7,871 bases of DNA from Saprospiraceae bacterium (GTDB taxonomy: Bacteria; Bacteroidota; Bacteroidia; Chitinophagales; Saprospiraceae). The notes below the pieces were generated by a model. The model saw only the letters and a list, made by a program, of their open reading frames with translations. It did no database searches and was not told the origin of the DNA. The stretch is from NCBI GenBank assembly GCA_027031145.1, contig JALVEG010000517.1, positions 1 through 7,871 of the forward strand. The letters run 5' to 3'. This document shows positions 1-6,544 of this stretch, piece after piece. The stretch's first letter is position 1. Each line of letters begins with the position of its first letter. Position numbers and translations under genes: made by a program.

Positions 1-1
1 G

Positions 2-91
2 GTTTTGCACAAATATGTTATGAATCGTTTCATTGAAAAAGAAGAATTACTAAAGATAATTAATGTATTAAAAGAAAAAGAGGCAATATAA
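2..91 (+). CDS. C-terminal end of an unidentified protein (5' end outside window)
   Basis: An open frame enters from the left edge and ends at TAA (89-91), giving 29 residues that finish in a charged, probably helical segment (RFIEKEELLKIINVLKEKEAI split: RFIEKEELLK then IINVLKEKEAI). The composition is AT-rich like the cassette genes downstream. The stop codon sits inside ATATAAC followed by AAG, which resembles the left box of the attC-like sites further right, where cassette genes often end. I do not recognise the family, and so short a tail supports no function. It could also be a chance open frame at the edge. Confidence 0.4.
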   Translation, partial: VLHKYVMNRFIEKEELLKIINVLKEKEAI

Positions 92-340
92 CAAGGGATT
101 GCAACCGACACACTCTGCATGGGGATGGTTGGCAAACCCGGAAGATGGTGCTGCTGCGATGAATTCATCTTTCAATTGAAAAAAAAGATAAAGGATCATG
201 GTGTCAGATCAGGTACCCGTTCCGGTGAATTCATTCCGGGTTCCATTTGGGAATTGACCATTCAGCCTTATGAATGTACGGGTAAACATTTTTCCATTTG
301 ATTTTACGTTGGCTCAAAAACGAGGAAGCCGTTAACACTG

Positions 341-353
341 CACCGCAACGGTG
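341..353. other. Small hairpin CACCG-CAA-CGGTG
   Basis: Five-base complementary arms (341-345 and 349-353) flank a three-base loop. No T tract follows on either strand, so it does not look like an intrinsic terminator. The role is unknown. Confidence 0.3.
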
Positions 354-478
354 TAAAAGGGTTTTGATAAATGGAATGGAAAGAAAAGCACGTTGTTTTT
401 ATGGTGGGATTGCATTGGGGTGGAACGGTAGTGCTGCCCCGGATTTTGCGGGAACATTACCAACTTGATTTGCTGGTG

Positions 479-546
479 GTTGCGCGGTTACCGGCCACTG
501 ACCGGATTCACCGCCCGCTTGAAGACCCTAGAAACCCGCGCGCAAC
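479..546. repeat. GC-rich imperfect inverted repeat
   Basis: GTTGCGCG (479-486) is exactly complementary to CGCGCAAC (539-546), and pairing continues inward after a two-base bulge. The enclosed sequence contains a second, smaller CCGG-CCGG arrangement. It begins with GTT and ends with AAC, the opposite of an attC site, so it is not a cassette recombination site in either orientation. It could be a REP-like element or a remnant of one. No copy occurs elsewhere in the window. Confidence 0.4.
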
Positions 547-613
547 AATTTGGCTATTCCCTCCTCCCCACCAATTAATGCCTGTGGATTGGGATAGCGT
601 GACCGTTCCGTAA

Positions 614-636
614 CCCAGGTGGACTTCACCACCGGG
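614..636. other. Strong GC stem-loop without a T tract
   Basis: CCCAGGTGG (614-622) pairs with CCACCGGG (629-636) with one bulged A and a six-base loop, giving eight base pairs that are almost all G-C. Neither strand has a following run of T, so a rho-independent terminator is unlikely. It follows a CCGTAAC that superficially resembles an attC left box, but there is no matching right box. Confidence 0.35.
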
Positions 637-842
637 AGGCGATACATGACCGGGAATGCTGTTCCTCTTGTGTATTGATACTGTTTGTTTTTGCCCAAGT
701 GAGTCTGGTAATACTTTTACGGTTATCGAAACATTGCCGATAGAGAGGGTAGAATAATTTTTCATCCCATTATCTTGAAACAATTTATTTCACATTATTC
801 CAATAACTGTATTGAATTTATCAAAATATCCACAGAAAAATT

Positions 843-871
843 TTGAAATTATTGATGGAAATTTGTATAAT
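843..871 (+). promoter_or_regulatory. Probable sigma70-type promoter for the 955-1827 genes
   Basis: TTGAAA (843-848) and a perfect TATAAT (866-871) are separated by 17 bases, a near-consensus sigma70 arrangement. The predicted start of transcription lies around 878, about 75 bases upstream of the small Cys-rich gene. Two further TATAAT hexamers (904-909 and 929-934) lack a good -35 partner. In AT-rich DNA such matches arise by chance, but the spacing and the downstream gene support this one. Confidence 0.55.
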
Positions 872-954
872 AAAGCAAAAGCAATTGGGATTTGGGAGTT
901 CGATATAATATTAATGTTATGCATAATGTATAATCAAAACAGAGAGGTGAAAAA

Positions 955-1161
955 ATGGCTGATTATTATGTTAACAAAAAAGCCCAATCCACTGGTGAAC
1001 ATGAAGTCCATACTTCAACTTGCCCATATTTACCAGAACCTAATAATAGACAGTATTTAGGTACATTTTATAATTGTACAGATGCGATTGCCGAAGCAAA
1101 AAAATATTATACAAATGTTGATGGATGTTTTCATTGTTCAAAAGAATGTCATAAAAGATAA
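955..1161 (+). CDS. Small Cys/His-rich putative zinc-binding protein
   Basis: This 68-residue protein has no signal peptide or membrane segment. It begins MADYYVNKKAQSTGEHEVH and has HxxHxxxC in the first half (H16, H19, C23), C41 in the middle, and a C-terminal knuckle C58-x2-C61-x3-C65-H66. The spacing resembles a small zinc-binding fold. I recognise it as a widespread family of short uncharacterised bacterial proteins that share the YYVNKxAQSxGxHEVH opening and the CxxCxxxCH ending, but I know of no established function. A strong Shine-Dalgarno sequence, AGGTG (944-948), six bases before the ATG fixes the start. An overlapping open frame beginning at 812 lacks such a signal and is a shadow. 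The gene lies downstream of a good promoter and 39 nt before the next gene, in the same frame, so the two are probably cotranscribed. Confidence 0.8.
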   Translation: MADYYVNKKAQSTGEHEVHTSTCPYLPEPNNRQYLGTFYNCTDAIAEAKKYYTNVDGCFHCSKECHKR

Positions 1162-1200
1162 ATTCAAAAAATTTTTAAATATTTACCTTTTCCCAAAACT

Positions 1201-1827
1201 ATGAGTCTGTTAGAAATTTATTTAAAAGATTTAAGTTGGCCTGATAAAAAGAAATATCTTTTTGCGACAGGTAGAGAGTGGTGGAATTTAGCTCAAATCC
1301 AAATCACAAATATAGATGAAGGCTTTACAATTTATACTGATGCATATAAATATGCAGCTGATACATTGGTTGAGTATGCAAAAAGAGATAAGACTTCCAT
1401 AAATTTTCTAATTTTTCCAATCTTATTTCTTTATCGTCATTATATTGAATTGGCACTTAAACAATTAATTTATACAGCTTCAAAATATTTAGATAATACC
1501 CAATATTCTTTTAATTCACATGATCTAATATCACTCTGGGAAACAACAAAGGAATTAATCCTTAAATTAGTTAATGTCATAGATGATTTTAATATTCCTA
1601 AAAATGAATTAATAGCTGTTGAAAATCAAATAAAGCAATTTGATTCACTTGATAGAAGTTCTATGACATTTAGGTATCCAATTGATAAGAATGGTAATGT
1701 ATTTAAAAATCTTTCTGATTACATAAATATAGAAAACGTTCGTCAAATTATGGATGGACTTTTTTCATGGTTCTATGGATTGGTATGTTTTATTGATGAA
1801 TATCAGGAATTAAAAAAACAATTGTAA
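1201..1827 (+). CDS. HEPN-like helical protein of unknown function
   Basis: This 208-residue, mostly helical protein has no signal peptide. Its recognisable part is a central helix, FPILFLYRHYIELALKQLI (72-90), followed by SHDLISLWE (106-114) and later DRSSMTFRYP (151-160). The RHxxELxLK helix with a downstream HDLxxLW is typical of a large, poorly characterised bacterial family that I associate with HEPN-type all-alpha domains. HEPN proteins are often RNases or their partners in toxin-antitoxin and defence loci, but the classical Rx4-6H catalytic motif is not clear, so RNase activity is not supported. The ATG at 1201 is the first start after the in-frame stop of the preceding gene, and no good ribosome binding site precedes it, so translation may depend on the upstream gene. 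The first attC-like site follows 17 nt after the stop, as expected for a cassette gene. Confidence 0.7.
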   Translation: MSLLEIYLKDLSWPDKKKYLFATGREWWNLAQIQITNIDEGFTIYTDAYKYAADTLVEYAKRDKTSINFLIFPILFLYRHYIELALKQLIYTASKYLDNTQYSFNSHDLISLWETTKELILKLVNVIDDFNIPKNELIAVENQIKQFDSLDRSSMTFRYPIDKNGNVFKNLSDYINIENVRQIMDGLFSWFYGLVCFIDEYQELKKQL

Positions 1828-1844
1828 CAAGTACCTTAATAAAT

Positions 1845-1946
1845 GCATAACAAGCGCATGCACCAAAATCTGCCACGCGGACGATGAATCGGCACTTTGG
1901 AAGTTTTTTGAGCGTGGCAAATCTGGTGATGCGCAGGTCGTTATAC
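1845..1946 (+). other. attC: attC-like integron cassette recombination site 1
   Basis: The outer boxes are GCATAAC (1845-1851, R''-like) and GTTATAC (1940-1946, R'-like). Inside them, GCGCAT (1854-1859) pairs with ATGCGC (1929-1934), CACCA (1861-1865) with TGGTG (1924-1928), and TGCCACGC (1871-1878) with GCGTGGCA (1912-1919). G1860 is left unpaired, matching the extrahelical base that orients the folded bottom strand of attC sites. A 33-base variable loop (1879-1911) closes the structure. Integron integrases cleave between G and TT of the right box, here 1940/1941. The site directly follows the 1201-1827 gene, which is the normal position. Other palindromic elements could look similar, but the box sequences and the unpaired base make attC the best reading. 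Confidence 0.78.
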
Positions 1947-2143
1947 ATAAAAGAAAAAATCGAATGAAGGAGAAAAGGATAAAGGAAAAATGTAGATAAT
2001 TGTTCTTATACCATTAATTTGGAAGGATATGCATAAAAGCTATGCACAAGTGTTATGTAGCATATAAAGGAACGGTGAGAAGATTAGAAGAACAAAAATG
2101 AAATTGTTTTAAATAACTCAAGTAAAAGGATTATTTTTTTAAT
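1947..2143 (+). promoter_or_regulatory. Leader of the methyltransferase operon with TATGCA-type repeats
   Basis: This AT-rich leader has no open frame worth calling. TATGCA occurs at 2027-2032 and 2041-2046 and TATGTA at 2054-2059, spaced 14 and 13 bases, and GCATA at 2060-2064 runs the other way. GCATA (2030-2034) and TATGC (2041-2045) form an inverted repeat with a six-base gap, and TATGCATA at 2027-2034 is itself palindromic. The regular spacing suggests an operator, as restriction-modification genes are often tightly controlled, but no controller gene is present. I find no -35/-10 pair of good quality. AAAAGGA (2124-2130) is the likely ribosome binding site, 13 bases before the ATG at 2144. 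Confidence 0.35.
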
Positions 2144-3181
2144 ATGAAGAATGCCAATAAATTAAAAGCCATAGATTTTTTTTGTTCCGGCGGGGGAATG
2201 ACTTACGGAATGCGTATGGCCGGAATAAATGTTATAGCAGGAATAGATAATGATCCCGATGTTAAGGAAACGTATGAAAAAAATAATCCGGGTACAACAT
2301 TCATACTGGCTGATGTTTTCGAATTAACCGAACGGGATTTGGCCGAATATACCGGAATAAAAAAGAATGACGATGATTTGATACTGATAGGTTGCAGTCC
2401 GTGCCAGTATTGGTCGATTATTCGAACCGACAAAAAGAAATCTAAAAAATCAAAAGATTTGTTAAAAGAATTTCATCGTTTTGTTAAATATTATAATCCC
2501 GGGTTTGTAGTGGTTGAAAACGTCCCAGGCTTGGAAAAAAAGGCTGAAGAAAGCGGATTGAAAGAATTTGTTGATGATTTGAAAAGCAGAGGCTATCATG
2601 TACATTATGATATATTTAATTTGAATGAATACGGTGTTCCGCAAACAAGAAAACGATTTTCACTGATTGCTTCGAGAGTAACCGATGGCATTGTGAAACC
2701 GGAAAAACAAGATTATAAACCCGTGGTAGAAGATTTTATAGGAAAACATAACGGCTTCCCTGAAATTCCAGCCGGGCATGTAGACAAATCCGATTTTCAA
2801 CATACGTCCGCAAAATTGAGTAAGGAGAATCTTGAAATTATAAAAAAAACGCCCAAAAAGGGAGGAATATCCGTAAAGAAACGAAAACATTTTAAGGGCA
2901 AAGGGTTCCCCGATAGTTATAGCAGAATGTCATGGGAAAAACCAGCGCCAACCATAACCACAAGATTTATCAGCTTTTCAAACGGCAGATTCGGACACCC
3001 GGAAGAAGATAGAGCCATCTCCTTAAGAGAAGGTGCTACTTTGCAAACATTTCCGAAAGATTATGTTTTTTACGCCAAGACTATGACAGCCAATGCCCGA
3101 ATGATAGGGAACGCGGTACCACCTGAATTTGCGAGAAGAATCGGAGAAGCAATAATCAGAGAAGTTGAAAATGGAAAATAA
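2144..3181 (+). CDS. DNA (cytosine-5-)-methyltransferase, Dcm family
   Basis: The protein transfers a methyl group from S-adenosylmethionine to carbon 5 of cytosine within a specific DNA sequence. All main m5C motifs are present in order over 345 residues: motif I DFFCSGGGMTYGMRMAG (11-27), motif IV GCSPCQ with the catalytic nucleophile Cys87, motif VI ENVPG (125-129), motif VIII QTRKR (167-171), motif IX RExxxLQ (295-301) and motif X GNAVP (322-326). The length is normal, and the target recognition region (about 180-265) is short and Lys-rich. The recognition sequence cannot be read from the protein. It opens a four-gene operon, and its stop overlaps the start of the next gene by 11 nt. In this setting it most likely protects host DNA from the neighbouring restriction functions. 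A Vsr gene at the far end also fits repair of T:G mismatches left by deamination of the methylated cytosine. Confidence 0.95.
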   Translation: MKNANKLKAIDFFCSGGGMTYGMRMAGINVIAGIDNDPDVKETYEKNNPGTTFILADVFELTERDLAEYTGIKKNDDDLILIGCSPCQYWSIIRTDKKKSKKSKDLLKEFHRFVKYYNPGFVVVENVPGLEKKAEESGLKEFVDDLKSRGYHVHYDIFNLNEYGVPQTRKRFSLIASRVTDGIVKPEKQDYKPVVEDFIGKHNGFPEIPAGHVDKSDFQHTSAKLSKENLEIIKKTPKKGGISVKKRKHFKGKGFPDSYSRMSWEKPAPTITTRFISFSNGRFGHPEEDRAISLREGATLQTFPKDYVFYAKTMTANARMIGNAVPPEFARRIGEAIIREVENGK

Positions 3182-5258
3182 TTTTAAAATATCACCGAGA
3201 GTTTTAGCCCATTTAGGGGAAGACTTAATAAAGAATGAAAGTATTGCCCTTTTGGAATTAGTTAAGAACTCGTATGATGCTTGTGCTTCTATTTGTACTG
3301 TTGAATTTAATTTCAAAAATAATATTCTTAACGAGATAATTATTAAAGATAACGGTGTTGGAATGGATTTGGAGATAATTAAAAATGTTTGGCTTGTTAT
3401 CGGTACGGATAATAAAAGAGATACTACCAAGCCTACTAAGTGCGGTAGAATTCCGTTAGGTGAAAAAGGAATAGGCCGACTTGGAATTCATAAGTTAGGG
3501 GAAAAAATAAGATTAGTTAGCAAAAGAAGTAATTCGAATGAAGTTGAACTTTATATTGACTGGACAAAATTAGAAAAAACAAAAGAAATAGAAGATTTTA
3601 AAATACAAATATCGGAAAACACAACTCCTAAAAATTTTATTAATACTACCGGAACAATAATAAAAATTACGGATCTTAAGGCAGATTGGGAGAGAAGACA
3701 ATTAAGAGAAGTATATCGTTCCATAAATTCCTTAAATAGTCCGTTTGACAATACAAATGATAAATTTAAAGTTGTTGTCAGAAGTAATACCAATATATTT
3801 GAAGGACTTCCGAGTTTTCAAGATATTAAGAATGCGGCTTTATATTTTGGTAAATGTAAGATCGAAAACGACAGAATTACTAGTTTTAAATATGAGTTTA
3901 AACCATGGCCAACTCTAACAAGAATACAATCAGGCAGAATAAAAACCGAAAAAGATTTTGAAAGTTTTCAGCTTGAACTTTCAAAACGAGTTGATGGAAA
4001 AATTGAAAATTTTAGTCTGGAATCATTTAAAATAGGTAGAATCGATTTTGATATTGCAATATTTGATAATGATTCTCAAATATTAAATTATGCCAATATT
4101 GAAAAAAAATCAATACGTGATTATTTGAAAGAAAACGGAGGTATTAGAGTTTACCGCGACGGAGTAAGAGTATACGATTACGGAGAGAAAGAGAATGATT
4201 GGTTGGGTATAGATTTAAAAAGAGTTCATCGGGTCGGTGGGTATATAAGCAATCACATAGTCATAGGTGCCGTTAAACTTGAAGATCGAAGCAAGAGTAG
4301 TGATTTAAGAGAGAAAACAAACAGGGAAGGTTTTGTTGAAAACGAAGCATACGAAGCATTTAAAAATGCGGTTTTGTTTGCTTTGGATTTATTTGTAGCC
4401 GAGCGGAATATTGATAAAGAAAGATTAGCTGTTCTATATAAAAAGCATAAAGCAATAGAACCCGTGCTTTCCGATTTAAATGATGTAATTGAAATTGTAG
4501 AGAAAAAAGTTGAGAAAAAAGAAGTAAAAGATGAAATATTAAAATATCTTTCCAGAATTAATGATCAATATGCGGAGGTTAAATCTGTTTTAATTAGAAG
4601 TGCTAATGCAGGATTAAATTTAGCAGTTGTTATACATGAAATTGAGAAACTTATTGCCGGTTTGGTGGGGGCCATAAAACAAAAAAAATATGAAAATGCC
4701 GTTAATATAATAGCCCAATTGGAGAAAATTGTTCAAGGCTATTCCGTAATGATAAAAAATTCTGCAATAAAAAATGGTAAATTATCCGATATTGTTGATA
4801 TTGCTTTTAATAATTACGATTTTCGTTTCAAAGATCATAAGGTATTTACAATAACAAATGATAGCGATTTGAAAGGATTTTATGCAAAAAGCGAAGCTGT
4901 TTCCGTTTTGACCAATCTTCTGGATAATTCTTTATTTTGGCTTTCATATTCAAGAACTAAAAACAGAGCAATTTCCGCTTATATTACCGATCAAATAAAA
5001 GGTTATAATTCCATAGTAGTTTCCGATAATGGGCCTGGATTTAAATTACCAACGGAAATTGCAATAAAACCTTTCATAACGGGGAAACCTAATGCGATTG
5101 GTTCTGGACTTGGTTTGCATATTGCCGATGAATTGATGAAATCTATGAAAGGTAAATTATTATTTTTGGATAAAAATGATATTATTTTGCCTAAAACTAC
5201 CATTGAGCATGGTGCTACGAAAGCTATTATAGCTCTTTGTTTCAGAAAAGAAAAATGA
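3171..5258 (+). CDS. Double GHKL ATPase: MORC/Hsp90-like module plus histidine-kinase-like module
   Basis: Residue numbers count from the TTG at 3165. The N-terminal half is a MutL/Hsp90/MORC-type ATPase: N box ELVKNSYDA (31-39, candidate catalytic Glu31 and Mg-binding Asn35), DNGVGM (62-67), GEKGIGRLG (99-107), then an S5-like region ending near LEDRSKSSDLREKTNREGF (372-390). A charged helical linker (about 410-470) leads to a helical segment with VIHEIEKLI (489-497), resembling a dimerisation/phosphotransfer helix with His491. A second ATPase follows: NLLDNS (584-589), DNGPGF (621-626), KPFITGK (635-641) and GSGLGLHIA (646-654), the N, G1, F and G2 boxes of histidine kinases. There is no signal peptide or membrane segment, so it is cytoplasmic. 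I prefer ATG 3171 (695 aa), preceded by AGAGAAG (3158-3164), over TTG 3165. The N-terminal half resembles the paraMORC proteins of restriction-modification loci (Iyer, Abhiman and Aravind 2008). The next gene encodes a receiver domain, so phosphotransfer between them is a reasonable inference. Confidence 0.85.
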   Translation: MENNFKISPRVLAHLGEDLIKNESIALLELVKNSYDACASICTVEFNFKNNILNEIIIKDNGVGMDLEIIKNVWLVIGTDNKRDTTKPTKCGRIPLGEKGIGRLGIHKLGEKIRLVSKRSNSNEVELYIDWTKLEKTKEIEDFKIQISENTTPKNFINTTGTIIKITDLKADWERRQLREVYRSINSLNSPFDNTNDKFKVVVRSNTNIFEGLPSFQDIKNAALYFGKCKIENDRITSFKYEFKPWPTLTRIQSGRIKTEKDFESFQLELSKRVDGKIENFSLESFKIGRIDFDIAIFDNDSQILNYANIEKKSIRDYLKENGGIRVYRDGVRVYDYGEKENDWLGIDLKRVHRVGGYISNHIVIGAVKLEDRSKSSDLREKTNREGFVENEAYEAFKNAVLFALDLFVAERNIDKERLAVLYKKHKAIEPVLSDLNDVIEIVEKKVEKKEVKDEILKYLSRINDQYAEVKSVLIRSANAGLNLAVVIHEIEKLIAGLVGAIKQKKYENAVNIIAQLEKIVQGYSVMIKNSAIKNGKLSDIVDIAFNNYDFRFKDHKVFTITNDSDLKGFYAKSEAVSVLTNLLDNSLFWLSYSRTKNRAISAYITDQIKGYNSIVVSDNGPGFKLPTEIAIKPFITGKPNAIGSGLGLHIADELMKSMKGKLLFLDKNDIILPKTTIEHGATKAIIALCFRKEK

Positions 5259-5268
5259 AGATTTAATT

Positions 5269-6543
5269 ATGTTGGAAGAATTCGTTGACAGCGTGTTAGT
5301 AATTGATGATAAAGAGGAAGAAATAGAGGGGTTGAAGGAATCACTGGAAAAAAAAGATATTTGGGTAAAATATTTGTCACCTAATGATTGTAAAAAAAGA
5401 ATAAAATCCAGGAAATTACTTTTTTTGGATTTACATATAGAAGAGACAGCCGGTAACCAACTTGCAACTCATATTTCAAAAATAAGATTTATATTAAGAA
5501 CAATAATTTCAAACGAGAATAGCGCGTACGGATTAATTATATGGACGAATCACATAGAAGAGATAAACGACTTTAAAAATAGAATTAAGAATGATGATGA
5601 ATATTTGAAGCCATTGTTCATTATCGGCCTAAGTAAGCGTAAATATATTGAAAACGGTTATGATAATCTTTTAAGTGATATTGAAGAAGAACTCAAAAAA
5701 AGTACCGCTGCAAACTTTTTTATTAATTGGAGTAATTTAATTCAAAAAGGGAAAGACAAAGCAATAACTTCAATTTTTGAACTTGTGCCTGATTATAGCA
5801 AGCAGGATAAAAATATAGAGTTTTTATTGTTCAAGATGGCACAAAACTATACGGGAATCCCTGTTGATAAAATAGATAATGACTATCCGTTGAGTGTAGA
5901 TGCAATTAAAGCATTTAATGATTTACTTGTTTATGAAATAAATTCAATTGCAAGTAACTTAACCTTTTTAAATGAGCCCGGCAATATAAAATTTGAGGCC
6001 GAAGATGGTAGAAATATTCAATCAAATACTAAAATATCTAATGTCGGTGATGAACTAATTGGTGTATTCTCTGAGTTTAATTCAAAAATGTTAATTGATT
6101 ATGTAAATATTAAACAAGATAAAGTAATTCCCGGTAATGTTTATGAAATTAAAAAAGCAGATTCGGAATGGATACATCCAGATTTACCCGAAGGAGCAAT
6201 ACCTATTATTATCGAGATGACACCACCTTGTGATTTCTCAAATAAAAAAACATTATATCCTCGTGTTTTATCGGGATACATTGTAAATTTTGATTTAGAT
6301 AGTATGCAAAAAAAGAAACCGGAAAGATTATATGCTGAACTTTGGCCAATTAAACTATTTGATCAAGAAAAAATGCAAGCAATATTTTTTGATTTTAGTA
6401 TTATAGGATTTGTAAAAGAAGATGATTTGAAAGATAAAAATAAATATAAGCTTATCTTTCGAGTTAAAGACATACTCTTTGCAGATATTTTACAAAAAAT
6501 GACTTCCTATATGTCAAGATTGGGCTTGCCTATAATAAGATAA
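5269..6543 (+). CDS. Receiver-domain protein with an unrecognised C-terminal region
   Basis: The first 125 or so residues of this 424-residue protein follow the response-regulator receiver pattern: strand 1 VLVIDD with acidic pair Asp13/Asp14, strand 3 LLFLDLHI with candidate phospho-acceptor Asp54, strand 4 YGLIIWTNH with Thr93, and strand 5 LFIIGLSKRKY with Lys123. These are the acidic pocket, phosphorylation site, switch Thr and conserved Lys of the family. Residues from about 150 to the end form no domain I recognise and show no DNA-binding helix-turn-helix. Notable stretches are EMTPPCDFSNKKT (316-328) and the terminal RLGLPIIR. The gene starts 10 nt after the GHKL gene and ends 1 nt before vsr. 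Its likely partner is the histidine-kinase-like module next door, and the C-terminal part probably contacts the nuclease, the methyltransferase or DNA. It is the most AT-rich gene of the operon, about 25% G+C in sampled stretches. Confidence 0.75.
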   Translation: MLEEFVDSVLVIDDKEEEIEGLKESLEKKDIWVKYLSPNDCKKRIKSRKLLFLDLHIEETAGNQLATHISKIRFILRTIISNENSAYGLIIWTNHIEEINDFKNRIKNDDEYLKPLFIIGLSKRKYIENGYDNLLSDIEEELKKSTAANFFINWSNLIQKGKDKAITSIFELVPDYSKQDKNIEFLLFKMAQNYTGIPVDKIDNDYPLSVDAIKAFNDLLVYEINSIASNLTFLNEPGNIKFEAEDGRNIQSNTKISNVGDELIGVFSEFNSKMLIDYVNIKQDKVIPGNVYEIKKADSEWIHPDLPEGAIPIIIEMTPPCDFSNKKTLYPRVLSGYIVNFDLDSMQKKKPERLYAELWPIKLFDQEKMQAIFFDFSIIGFVKEDDLKDKNKYKLIFRVKDILFADILQKMTSYMSRLGLPIIR

Positions 6544-6544
6544 A

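Larger units (their letters stand above)
92..842. other. No supportable gene; degenerate or intergenic sequence with a GC-rich island
   Basis: About 750 bases hold only short open frames on either strand (none above about 90 codons), and none shows a recognisable motif, a convincing ribosome binding site or consistent codon use. Two perfect palindromes sit close together: GATGAATTCATC (158-169) and TTCAATTGAA (171-180). Roughly 380-650 is clearly more GC-rich than its surroundings, at about 55% by eye, and contains the stem-loops listed separately. This may be old, decayed cassette or host DNA. I see no complete attC-like site here. Confidence 0.5.

Noticed and set aside
86..120. ATATAACAAG at the stop of the first partial gene as the left half of another attC site
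   Set aside because: No complementary arm ending in a GTTRRRY-like box could be found downstream within a normal attC length.
119..301. 60-codon open frame with a CCCDE segment
   Set aside because: No ribosome binding site, no family recognised, composition inconsistent with the real genes.
371..613. 80-codon plus-strand open frame as a transposase or enzyme fragment
   Set aside because: No conserved motif of any transposase family could be seen and the frame covers the palindromes.
508..783. 91-codon minus-strand open frame in the GC-rich island
   Set aside because: No recognisable motif, low-complexity Gly/Ser-rich translation and no ribosome binding site; it looks like a chance frame.
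802..922. ATAAC at 803-807 and GTTATGC at 916-922 as outer boxes of an attC site before the 955 gene
   Set aside because: The inner arms do not pair beyond AT-rich coincidence, and the left box is poor.
812..1060. 82-codon frame overlapping the Cys/His-rich gene
   Set aside because: It is out of frame with the recognisable 955-1161 protein, which has the strong ribosome binding site.
2098..2112. Tiny frame ATG...TAA (MKLF) upstream of the methyltransferase as a leader peptide
   Set aside because: Four codons with no attenuator-like hairpins; indistinguishable from chance.
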